A stretch of DNA of 16,351 bases from the NCBI GenBank assembly GCA_946186335.1, contig CAMHMW010000028.1, positions 1 through 16,351 on the forward strand, given 5' to 3'. The stretch is from an uncultured Candidatus Melainabacteria bacterium. GTDB taxonomy: Bacteria; Cyanobacteriota; Vampirovibrionia; Gastranaerophilales; Gastranaerophilaceae. Positions 7,720-14,522 of this stretch are shown piece after piece (position 1 is the first letter of the stretch; every line of letters starts with the position of its first letter). The position numbers and the translations under genes are program-made. The notes under the pieces are model-generated. The model did no database searches. It was not told the DNA's origin and worked only from the letters and a program-made list of their open reading frames with translations.

Positions 7720-9690
7720 ATGAAACATAATAAAAAAGCTTTTTCATTTGTTGAATTAATGATGGTGTTGGTATTTTTCTTCATCATACTTGCAGCATTG
7801 ATGCCGATGATTACAAGACGACATCTTGCTCCTCCGCAAAAGGTTAACCACGGTACTTATGCCTGTTATCGTGATAATGCCGGGGTTGTAAGAGAAACTC
7901 TGATGAAAGGTAAAAAGACAATTATTGATGATCAGGTTGCAGCGGGCGGTACTTGCAATTTTGAACCGCCGACAAAGGCTCGTTATTTTTATGTTCAGCT
8001 AATCGGTGGCGGTGGCGGCGGTAAAGATATTAACGATGAAGATTTACTGCTGGATGCATATAAAATTAAGGGCTCGTATGCCAAGGTTGGCGGTACAATT
8101 GTACAGGATTCAGGTTCGCCATCAGACTGGACGGGACTTCTTGATGATGCAGAATATAACACTCTTGTAGGCAGTAAAAAACTTATTTTGTCCGGTACAT
8201 CAAATGATGGTGAGGTTTGTTCGTCAAGTTACTATTCCTGGGAGTCTAGAGGTTGCGGTGATGGGGTAGAAGACAGTGACCCGTATTGTAAGATAGGTAT
8301 AGGTAGTGGCACAGGTGAAGTTCCTACTTCATGTGTAACACCCACCCCGTCAGGATTCTCAAAATCTGCAGGTATGTTACAGCACACATGTACTGCCAAA
8401 GCGGAAGACCCGAAGGTATGCGAAAGCTGTCCCAGTGTTACATGTACTGTTCCGGTAACAGCGGAAACTCCGGATGGCAAAAAGGATTATAATTTAGGAT
8501 CATCTACTAATATGGTATCAACACGTTGTACAAATAATAAAAACGGTTCAGGGATATCATGTTACAGAAAAATTTCACTTTCATCTATCGGCAGAAATAT
8601 TATTGATCACAGTTATACGTGGAGCAACAATCCTTCATTGTGTGGTTATGTACGGGGCGGTGTGCCAAGACAATCTGATGGGTATGGACATGTGTTTAGT
8701 GTAGGTTCTACTAACCTGTTAAGAATTTGTGGCGGAGAAGGGGCTCAAACCGGTAAGAATAAATACGAAAATCCGGTTTCAGCATATTATAATCACCCGT
8801 ATCATATAGAATATTGTTCAACACCCGATGAATACAAGGATGCTGCGAATGGCTCGTGTTTGGATATTCCGAGTTCATCCGAAGGCGGAGAAGGTACTGA
8901 ACCTACCTCTCTTAATCCGGAAGAATATTTATATCCCGGAGTTGGCATATATGACGTAAAGGCCTCACAATCTCAGGTTATACCTTATGGTGTAGGCGGT
9001 CGTGCAGGACAGATAAAAACTCTGATACTGAAGAAGATTCCTGAAAATATGCAGATGGTACCCGGTACAGCAGGACCTGTCAACGGAAAAGGCGGTGATA
9101 CTACATTTGGTCCCGGAACTGATTTTCCGCAAAAGATCGCGTTTGGTGGGGGCGCCGGAGCTTCTGTATTTACAATTGATGCAGGACTAACTCCTTATTC
9201 GGATGCAGAAACCGAAACATTGCAGGGACCAGGTAGCTGGCGTACAACTTCTACGGAAAGTATGGATTCCAGAATTGGCGAAAAGATTGTATTTTCAACC
9301 TTTATCAGATTTGTAATCAGCTATAATAACCATGCTTTAAAAGAGCGTATGGAGGTATTCGGACGTGGCGGAGACGGTGCTGCTACAATGACAGAATCAA
9401 CTTGCGCATACAAATATGAACCGATTATACTTGCAGATAACTCTGATATACTTAACAGCCGTATATTTGCAGGTCACGCAAATGTACCTGTCCCGACATG
9501 GACTGAAGATGGTGTTGTTGATGGTGTAACTTATACTGCTTCACCCTGTAATGGTCACAGCTGGGTAACGCAGGAAGATGCTGATGATGATCCGACAACT
9601 GGCTATGATTTAGGTTACTATGAAGGAGCTTTGCAGATTTCATCGCATGCAACCGGTGGTCAATCAGGAGCAATTGTTATCAGTTGGTAA
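7720..9690 (+). CDS. Large prepilin-like protein with glycine-rich shell and ten-cysteine insert (paralogue 3 of 3)
   Basis: This is a 656-aa pilin-like protein. The short leader MKHNKKA is cut at A7/F8, with Glu12 at mature +5 (FSFVE) and a hydrophobic helix at about 13-30. HGTYACY (44-50), C79-NFEPP and YFYVQLIGGGGGG (89-101) repeat the pattern of the two upstream genes. Residues 167-281 hold ten cysteines, including CESC (234-237), which looks like a disulfide-stabilised module. Glycine-rich segments such as VGGRAGQ and FGGGAGAS recur in the C-terminal half, and the protein ends GGQSGAIVISW. AAAGGA (7707-7712) sits 7 nt before ATG 7720, so I prefer this ATG to the TTG immediately before it. 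It lies 20 bp after paralogue 2 and 26 bp before the next prepilin gene. The exact role is not recognised; display on a pilus or pseudopilus is inferred. Confidence 0.84.
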   Translation: MKHNKKAFSFVELMMVLVFFFIILAALMPMITRRHLAPPQKVNHGTYACYRDNAGVVRETLMKGKKTIIDDQVAAGGTCNFEPPTKARYFYVQLIGGGGGGKDINDEDLLLDAYKIKGSYAKVGGTIVQDSGSPSDWTGLLDDAEYNTLVGSKKLILSGTSNDGEVCSSSYYSWESRGCGDGVEDSDPYCKIGIGSGTGEVPTSCVTPTPSGFSKSAGMLQHTCTAKAEDPKVCESCPSVTCTVPVTAETPDGKKDYNLGSSTNMVSTRCTNNKNGSGISCYRKISLSSIGRNIIDHSYTWSNNPSLCGYVRGGVPRQSDGYGHVFSVGSTNLLRICGGEGAQTGKNKYENPVSAYYNHPYHIEYCSTPDEYKDAANGSCLDIPSSSEGGEGTEPTSLNPEEYLYPGVGIYDVKASQSQVIPYGVGGRAGQIKTLILKKIPENMQMVPGTAGPVNGKGGDTTFGPGTDFPQKIAFGGGAGASVFTIDAGLTPYSDAETETLQGPGSWRTTSTESMDSRIGEKIVFSTFIRFVISYNNHALKERMEVFGRGGDGAATMTESTCAYKYEPIILADNSDILNSRIFAGHANVPVPTWTEDGVVDGVTYTASPCNGHSWVTQEDADDDPTTGYDLGYYEGALQISSHATGGQSGAIVISW

Positions 9691-9716
9691 TATAAAAATA
9701 TATATGAGGTAAATAA

Positions 9717-10412
9717 ATGAAACTTTTAAAAAACGGTTTTAATTTGGGCGAAATGCTTATATGTTTAGGCTTAATTTCTGTTGTTGTGGCAATGATGATT
9801 CCCGCTGCAATGTCCAGAAAACCGGCAAAAAATAAGGCTTTGTTCAGAAAGGCATATTACAACACGGAAAAAGTTGTTTATGACCTTGTCAATAATGAAG
9901 ATAAAGATAGAGGATTCCCCGGTACAAAGTCAGGAGATTTTTCCGCAGGACAAGATCAATCGACTGCTTTTGGGTATTTTAAAGACTCGGTAATAGTAAA
10001 GATACCTAATGGTGGGGGCTATACTGATGTTTTTCGATATAAAAATAATACAGGTAAGTATTTATGTGCTCAGATAGCAGCGAAGATGAATACATCAGGT
10101 GTAGTTGACTGTATGGCTGTACATAGTATGCCCGCGAATGGTTCACCAAGCCTTTCACCAAACTTTGTTACTACTGACGGAGTCGCGTGGTTTATTACCA
10201 ATGGTACTATATGTGTAAAAAACAGAGCCAGTTGCACCAGTGATACGTGGACGACAATAAAGGTTGATGTTAACGGTAGCAGCCCTCCGAATACTGATGG
10301 CGGCAATGATCCCGACAGATTTGTGTTCTCTTTTGACCCTGAGGGTAAAATGAGAGTTGATACAGCCAAAGGGCAGGCACATTTAAAATCTAATGTGATA
10401 TATAATAAATAA
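9717..10412 (+). CDS. Prepilin-like protein of ordinary pilin size (tandem paralogue A)
   Basis: This is a 231-aa type IV prepilin-like protein. The leader MKLLKNG gives cleavage G7/F8, with Glu12 at mature +5 (FNLGE) and a hydrophobic helix at about 13-31. The body carries NKALFRKAYY (39-48), YLCAQIA (115-121), TTDGVAWFI (152-160) and VDVNGSSPPN (183-192), then RFVFSFDPEG (201-210). This order matches the tandem neighbour and the minus-strand prepilin. Four Cys (117, 132, 166, 173) could pair. GAGG at 9706-9709 with 7-nt spacing supports the ATG. It belongs to the five-gene operon. The Asp/Asn-rich VDVNG loop resembles metal-binding loops of pseudopilins such as GspG, but calcium binding is only a guess. 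Confidence 0.87.
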   Translation: MKLLKNGFNLGEMLICLGLISVVVAMMIPAAMSRKPAKNKALFRKAYYNTEKVVYDLVNNEDKDRGFPGTKSGDFSAGQDQSTAFGYFKDSVIVKIPNGGGYTDVFRYKNNTGKYLCAQIAAKMNTSGVVDCMAVHSMPANGSPSLSPNFVTTDGVAWFITNGTICVKNRASCTSDTWTTIKVDVNGSSPPNTDGGNDPDRFVFSFDPEGKMRVDTAKGQAHLKSNVIYNK

Positions 10413-10425
10413 TGAGGAAAAATAT

Positions 10426-11151
10426 ATGAGAAAATTAAAAAACGGTTTTACAATTGCAGAAATGCTTATTTGTCTTGTTGTTGCAGGTGCTCTTGCGGCT
10501 ATGTTGATTCCGTCTATTGTGCATAAAAAACCCGATAAAAACAAGGCAATGTTTCGTAAAGCATATTATATTGCAGAACGTGTAGTTGCTGAATTAACAA
10601 TGGACGAGGATGATTTTCCTGCTGAGGGTGACGGACCAAAGGGCTTTGCATACTATGACCAGTCTCTTCCTGCGGGTGCTGCTTTTCCTGCCAGAACAAG
10701 AGCAAATACCGCTAAATATTTGTGTGACCAGTTCGCGAAGAAAATCAGTACAAATGGTAATATTCGTTGTACTACCGCTAAGTCTGCGGATGTTGATGGT
10801 ACTGCAATGGCAGAAAATAATCTGTCTTTTACAACAAATGATGGTATTGCTTGGGTTATGACAGTGGGTCCCATTTGCGATCCTGATTTTGAAGCAGGTT
10901 GCACCATGCCGGCAGCGTCAGTGGCTCCTTGTTCTTTAGCTGCAGGGGCATCAGCACGCCCGTATGCTTGTGTGTTACTTGACGTTAACGGTTCAGAGGG
11001 ACCAAACAAGCGTGTATATATTGGTAATGGAAATGCATCAAATGATGTTAAAGAGGCGGATAGAGCGTGGATGTATATTTATTATAACGGAAAAGTACAG
11101 ATTCCACCCGGTCAAGCTGCCAGATACTTGAAATCAACTTCGGTATTTTAG
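10426..11151 (+). CDS. Prepilin-like protein of ordinary pilin size (tandem paralogue B)
   Basis: This is a 241-aa type IV prepilin-like protein, the closest relative of the gene 13 bp upstream. Leader MRKLKNG, cleavage G7/F8, Glu12 at mature +5 (FTIAE), hydrophobic helix about 13-31. Shared blocks are KNKAMFRKAYY (38-48), YLCDQFAKK (98-106), TTNDGIAWVM (136-145), LDVNGSEGPN (185-194) and a Tyr-rich strand followed by NGKVQIPP. It has a longer Cys-containing segment (CDPDFEAGC, then MPAASVAPC) between the last two blocks than paralogue A. GAGG at 10414-10417, 8 nt before the ATG, is the ribosome site. It is the last gene of the operon; a strong hairpin terminator begins 15 bp after its stop. 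Confidence 0.87.
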   Translation: MRKLKNGFTIAEMLICLVVAGALAAMLIPSIVHKKPDKNKAMFRKAYYIAERVVAELTMDEDDFPAEGDGPKGFAYYDQSLPAGAAFPARTRANTAKYLCDQFAKKISTNGNIRCTTAKSADVDGTAMAENNLSFTTNDGIAWVMTVGPICDPDFEAGCTMPAASVAPCSLAAGASARPYACVLLDVNGSEGPNKRVYIGNGNASNDVKEADRAWMYIYYNGKVQIPPGQAARYLKSTSVF

Positions 11152-11166
11152 TATAGTATCTTTGAA

Positions 11167-11203
11167 TAACAAAAAGCAAGGCATAATGCCTTGCTTTTTG
11201 TTA
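11167..11203. terminator. Bidirectional intrinsic terminator between convergent prepilin genes
   Basis: A perfect 17-bp stem (11167-11183 with 11187-11203) closes a TAA loop. The core is GCAAGGCA/TGCCTTGC, flanked by an A-run on the left and a T-run on the right, so each strand reads hairpin then T-tract. It ends the plus-strand five-gene operon 15 bp after its last stop and can also end the minus-strand gene, whose stop is about 100 bp away. Confidence 0.9.
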
Positions 11204-11218
11204 ACTCTTATATATAAT

Positions 11219-11250
11219 GAGATTCTTCGGCTTACGCCTCAGAATGACAG
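11219..11250. repeat. REP-like intergenic palindrome
   Basis: ATTCT (11222-11226) and AGAAT (11241-11245) form arms around GGC-TTAC-GCC, with a TC/TC internal mismatch, followed by GACAG. The string GATTCTTCGG...CCTCAGAATGACA resembles a family of short dispersed palindromes I recall from many bacterial genomes. Only one copy is visible here, so repeat status cannot be shown from this window. Confidence 0.45.
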
Positions 11251-11304
11251 AACTTATGAGATTATGAAGATTTGTGTTAACAAATTTTCGTAATAATAAA
11301 CACA

Positions 11305-12261
11305 TTAGTAATAACGTTCTATTTTTATATCGCAGTCAAATCTGTCAACAAGACGAGTTCCGCCGGATGCCGGATTTGTACTGGCATCACAATTGGGTTT
11401 ATCTTCCCAGTCACAAATACAATCTCTGTCCTGAGCTTTTGATGTGGGAATGGTAACCCCTTCATTAAATTTGCTGCCTGATAATGATGACAGAGTATTA
11501 AAATCAACAGTTCTTATATCATCGACACTAACTCTCATTGCGCCGCCGGCTGTTGTACCCCATGCCTTATGTATCGCATCATAATATGATACTGCTGCGG
11601 ATAATCTTTCATTCGGATGAGTCTTGGTTTCCGGATAAATGACTTTAACCGGAAAGATTTTTTTATCATAAGCGGGAGCCCCAAGAGGCATTACATAAGC
11701 ATCGGGAGTAACGGCAAATGCAACAACATCCCCTGCTGTGACTCTGTTCTGTCCTCTTTCCCCGTCAATATCAACATAAACAAGATGGAATGAAATCGGA
11801 ACCGGTGTACCGTCAAAATCAGTAATCTGCGGGTTTTGAGTAATAGTATTCGAAATATAGAATCTCATACCGTTATTTGCGATAAAATCAGGTGTTAAAT
11901 CTTTAAATTCGTCAGTTGTTTTGGTCGGACGATTTGCTGCGGCAATGTTGTTGCAGAAACCGTCGTCCGTTCCATAACCTGCATCTGCGTATTTATTAGT
12001 TGCGTTTTGACTGTTTATATATTTTGCCAACCCTTCGCATAATCGTCTTGGAGTATCCAGAGCCGGAGCTCCCGGTTCTGCCTGTGCGTTATATGCCGCT
12101 GTCCAAACCGAATCATAAGCTCTTTGATAAGCATATTTATCAGATGTTGCCAGTCTTTTTGTTGTCATCAGAATAATTGATGACACTATACCAATAATTG
12201 TGAAAACGATAAGAATTTCTGCTAATGTGAAAGCCTTATTTTTCTTCCAAAAATCCAACAT
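11305..12261 (-). CDS. Prepilin-like protein, 318 aa, convergent to the prepilin operon
   Basis: This is a sixth type IV prepilin-like protein in the window. The leader MLDFWKKNKA is cut at A10/F11, giving mature FTLAEILIV with Glu at +5 and a hydrophobic helix at about 16-33. The body repeats the small-pilin pattern: YAYQRAYDS (43-51), RRLCEGLAKYIN (72-83), FIANNGMRFYI (126-136), VDIDGERGQN (163-172), then GDVVAFAVTPDAYVMP. Compared with the tandem pair it has a C-terminal extension of roughly 120 residues containing four Cys (CICDWEDKPNC and a later C), likely disulfide-bonded. GGAGG (12268-12272 on the opposite strand) lies 6 nt before the ATG, and a good promoter is just upstream, so it is its own transcription unit ending towards the shared terminator. 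Function beyond prepilin is not recognised. Confidence 0.87.
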   Translation of the reverse strand: MLDFWKKNKAFTLAEILIVFTIIGIVSSIILMTTKRLATSDKYAYQRAYDSVWTAAYNAQAEPGAPALDTPRRLCEGLAKYINSQNATNKYADAGYGTDDGFCNNIAAANRPTKTTDEFKDLTPDFIANNGMRFYISNTITQNPQITDFDGTPVPISFHLVYVDIDGERGQNRVTAGDVVAFAVTPDAYVMPLGAPAYDKKIFPVKVIYPETKTHPNERLSAAVSYYDAIHKAWGTTAGGAMRVSVDDIRTVDFNTLSSLSGSKFNEGVTIPTSKAQDRDCICDWEDKPNCDASTNPASGGTRLVDRFDCDIKIERYY

Positions 12262-12282
12262 ATTAATCCTCCATATACTTAT

Positions 12283-12311
12283 ATTATAACACTTTTTTGC
12301 CGGTGTGTAAA
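12283..12311 (-). promoter_or_regulatory. Sigma-70 promoter for the minus-strand prepilin gene
   Basis: On the minus strand: TTTACA (12311-12306, one mismatch), a 17-bp spacer, then TGT-TATAAT with a perfect -10 (12288-12283) and an extended TGn element. Transcription would start near 12276, leaving a leader of about 15 nt that still contains the GGAGG ribosome site. Confidence 0.7.
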
Positions 12312-12389
12312 CATGTTAAGACCTAAAAATTCTTAAAACTTAATACTAAAGAATTAATTCTTACAAAAACAAATCAAAAAGACTGTTTC

Positions 12390-12418
12390 TTTACGTTTAT
12401 TGTTAATAGTGGTATTAT
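12390..12418 (+). promoter_or_regulatory. Sigma-70 promoter for the M20 peptidase gene
   Basis: TTTACG (12390-12395, two mismatches), a 17-bp spacer and TATTAT (12413-12418, one mismatch) with TGG in front giving an extended -10. Predicted start near 12425, followed by AGGAG (12431-12435) and the ATG at 12445. It forms a divergent promoter region with the prepilin promoter on the other strand. Confidence 0.55.
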
Positions 12419-12444
12419 GTATTTAAAAATAGGAGAGAGAAGTT

Positions 12445-13608
12445 ATGGATATTAATGAATTAAGAAAAGAAAGTGAATTAGTTGATTTGTTTTGCTCAAT
12501 GGCAGAAGTTCCTTCTCCGTCATTGGGCGAAGGAAAGGTTATAGACTGGATATGCAATTATTGTAAGGAAAATAATCTTCCTTGTGAAAAGGATGACTAT
12601 AATAACATTTATATAAATATTGCACCGACAGATGATACAAAAGAGCCGATTTTATTATCTTCTCACATGGACGTAATCGGGGATGAATCTCCCGTAATTC
12701 CGTATTTAGACGGCGATTTGATAAGAGCAAAAGGCAGAACACTCGGCGCTGATGATAAAGCAGGGGTTGCAAATGCGCTGTATTTTGCAAAAGAGCTCGT
12801 AAAACGTCCTGATTTCAAACATGGCGGTCTGGAACTACATTTCACACGTGATGAAGAAAACGGGATGACGGGTATTAAAAATACCGATTTTAACAGGATA
12901 AATTCAAAATATGTGCTTGTTTTGGATAGTGATGCTCTAGGTCAATGCCTTATTGCGGGGGCAAGTTATGTAAAGGTTGATTTAAAAATTTCAGCTCCGA
13001 AAGGCGGTCACTCTGGTAATGATATAGGTGACAAGACAAGAGAAAACGCTGCAAAACTTATTGCGGATTTAGTTTCCGAATTGCCGCAGGGAGTGTTTTA
13101 TACGGAAGATGGTAAGGTTGTAACTTCCTGTAATATCGGCGGTATTTCATCAGGCGATTTGAATATAACAAATGTTATAAATACCGATGCTGAGGCGACA
13201 TATTCTATCAGAAGTTCTAATAAAGCAAAAGAAAATGAACTTATACAAATGATGAAAGAAATTGTTGAAAGTTTCAATAAAAAACACGAAGGAATTGCTA
13301 CGGCAGTTATTGAATTTCACGAAAAGATGCCTATGTTTGAAAAAAATGAGGATGAATACATGCCGATTTTGTTTGAGACAGTTGCCAAAAAAGTCGGGAT
13401 AGAACCTGAGGTTTCAACTTTTCATGCAGGTGCGGAGACACATATTTATGCAAACAAAACAAATTCAAAAGGCGAAAGATTTTCTCCGTATTTAATCGGT
13501 TTGGCAACCGTTTGCAATATGCACTCCGCACGTGAATACGTTGATTACAAAACAATGTTAAAAGGACAAGAACTTTTGAGGGCATTATTTGAGGCTTATA
13601 ACGCTTAG
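12445..13608 (+). CDS. M20-family metallopeptidase, peptidase T-like
   Basis: This is a cytoplasmic di-zinc exopeptidase expected to cleave small peptides, close to the PepT/PepT-like branch of M20. The 387-aa length fits the family. Metal and catalytic residues are in their usual order: SHMDV with H74 and catalytic-helper D76; GADDKAG with bridging D103; DEENG with general base E137 and ligand E138; LDSDA with D161; and C-terminal MHSARE with H360. The lid or dimerisation domain contains GGHSGND (187-193, H189). HAGAETHIY (327-335) occupies the substrate-pocket position. AGGAG at 12431-12435 supports the start. The next gene starts 2 bp after the stop, suggesting coupling. The precise peptide specificity cannot be read from the sequence, so I give no gene symbol. 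Confidence 0.92.
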   Translation: MDINELRKESELVDLFCSMAEVPSPSLGEGKVIDWICNYCKENNLPCEKDDYNNIYINIAPTDDTKEPILLSSHMDVIGDESPVIPYLDGDLIRAKGRTLGADDKAGVANALYFAKELVKRPDFKHGGLELHFTRDEENGMTGIKNTDFNRINSKYVLVLDSDALGQCLIAGASYVKVDLKISAPKGGHSGNDIGDKTRENAAKLIADLVSELPQGVFYTEDGKVVTSCNIGGISSGDLNITNVINTDAEATYSIRSSNKAKENELIQMMKEIVESFNKKHEGIATAVIEFHEKMPMFEKNEDEYMPILFETVAKKVGIEPEVSTFHAGAETHIYANKTNSKGERFSPYLIGLATVCNMHSAREYVDYKTMLKGQELLRALFEAYNA

Positions 13609-13610
13609 TT

Positions 13611-14426
13611 ATGCAAATTGTAAAATTAAATCTGGCAAGAAATTGCATTAAATATCTGATAAGGTTATACGGGATAAAAGAAATTTTTGTCCCGTATTAC
13701 ACTTGCAAAACCGTTTGGCAGGCAATTAGAGAAGAAAATTGTAAAATAAAATTCTATCATATAGATAACAATTTTATGCCGGCAGTTGAATTTTCACGGG
13801 ATGATTTTATCATTTACACAAATTATTACGGCTTGTGTGATAAAAATTGTGAGATTTTAGCAGAAAAATATCCACGTTTGATTCTTGATAATACGCATGC
13901 TTTTTATTCATCTGTAAAGGGTTTTGCAACGTTTAAGTCTCTGAGAAAATTTTTTCCCGTTCAAAATGGGGTGTATCTGTTTTGTAACAATATTTTAAAC
14001 GAGAAATTCAGCGTTGATGATTTGAATCTTGAACCTGTTTCCCCGCAGGAGGATTATGAGAAGTTTTGCCAAAACGAAGAAACTCTGAACATGCAGGATA
14101 TTAAACTTATTTCACCTTCGGTTGAAAAAATTATGAAAAATATTGATTTTGAAAATGATAAAAATTTAAGACGGGAAATTTACAATAAGTATTGTGAAAA
14201 GTTTGATAAAATTAACAAAATTCACCATATTTTGCAGGATGGCGAAATTCCGTATTGCTATCCGTTTTCACCTGTTGATATAAAATATAAAAATGAATTA
14301 TTACTAAAAAAGATTACACTAATAAAATTATGGAGCGAATTGCCCGACAATTATCCTGAATGTGCTATGCTAAGCGATGTTGCGGCACTTCCGCTTAACG
14401 GATATTATAAGGATATATTGATATAA
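13611..14426 (+). CDS. Short DegT/DnrJ/EryC1-like PLP-fold protein (aminotransferase-like)
   Basis: The protein is 271 aa and matches the N-terminal two-thirds of a fold-type I PLP enzyme of the sugar-aminotransferase group. It has IFVPYYTCKTVWQAI (25-39), like the 'VPaYTC' substrate loop. LDNTHAFYS (92-100) carries an Asp (D93) in the PLP-nitrogen position. SLRKFFPVQNG (110-120) has K113 as the candidate Schiff-base lysine. Family members usually run about 370-400 aa; here the C-terminal domain is short and Lys/Asn-rich, so it may be a reduced enzyme or a non-catalytic relative. It starts 2 bp after the peptidase stop without a well-placed ribosome site (GAGG at 13591-13594 is 16 nt away), suggesting translational coupling. 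Function is uncertain: sugar amination is the family theme, but no sugar-nucleotide genes adjoin it. Confidence 0.6.
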   Translation: MQIVKLNLARNCIKYLIRLYGIKEIFVPYYTCKTVWQAIREENCKIKFYHIDNNFMPAVEFSRDDFIIYTNYYGLCDKNCEILAEKYPRLILDNTHAFYSSVKGFATFKSLRKFFPVQNGVYLFCNNILNEKFSVDDLNLEPVSPQEDYEKFCQNEETLNMQDIKLISPSVEKIMKNIDFENDKNLRREIYNKYCEKFDKINKIHHILQDGEIPYCYPFSPVDIKYKNELLLKKITLIKLWSELPDNYPECAMLSDVAALPLNGYYKDILI

Positions 14427-14449
14427 TATCTTTAAATATATAAATATAT

Positions 14450-14478
14450 TTGACCTATATAATAATTTATCATATAAT
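14450..14478 (+). promoter_or_regulatory. Sigma-70 promoter for the acyl-activating enzyme gene
   Basis: TTGACC (14450-14455, one mismatch), a 17-bp spacer and a perfect TATAAT (14473-14478). The predicted transcript start near 14485 lies after the in-frame GTG at 14481, so the downstream ATG at 14523 is the real start. Confidence 0.7.
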
Positions 14479-14522
14479 ATGTGAGTAATATTTATTTAAC
14501 TTACATTAATTGGGGATTTTAT

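Noticed and set aside
4554..9690. CRISPR array or diversity-generating retroelement behind the variable inserts
   Set aside because: No regularly spaced direct repeats, no reverse transcriptase and no template/variable repeat pair are present in the window.
14481..14522. GTG at 14481 as start of the acyl-activating enzyme
   Set aside because: It is 3 bases after the -10 box and has no ribosome site; ATG 14523 has GGGGA at good spacing and matches family N-termini.
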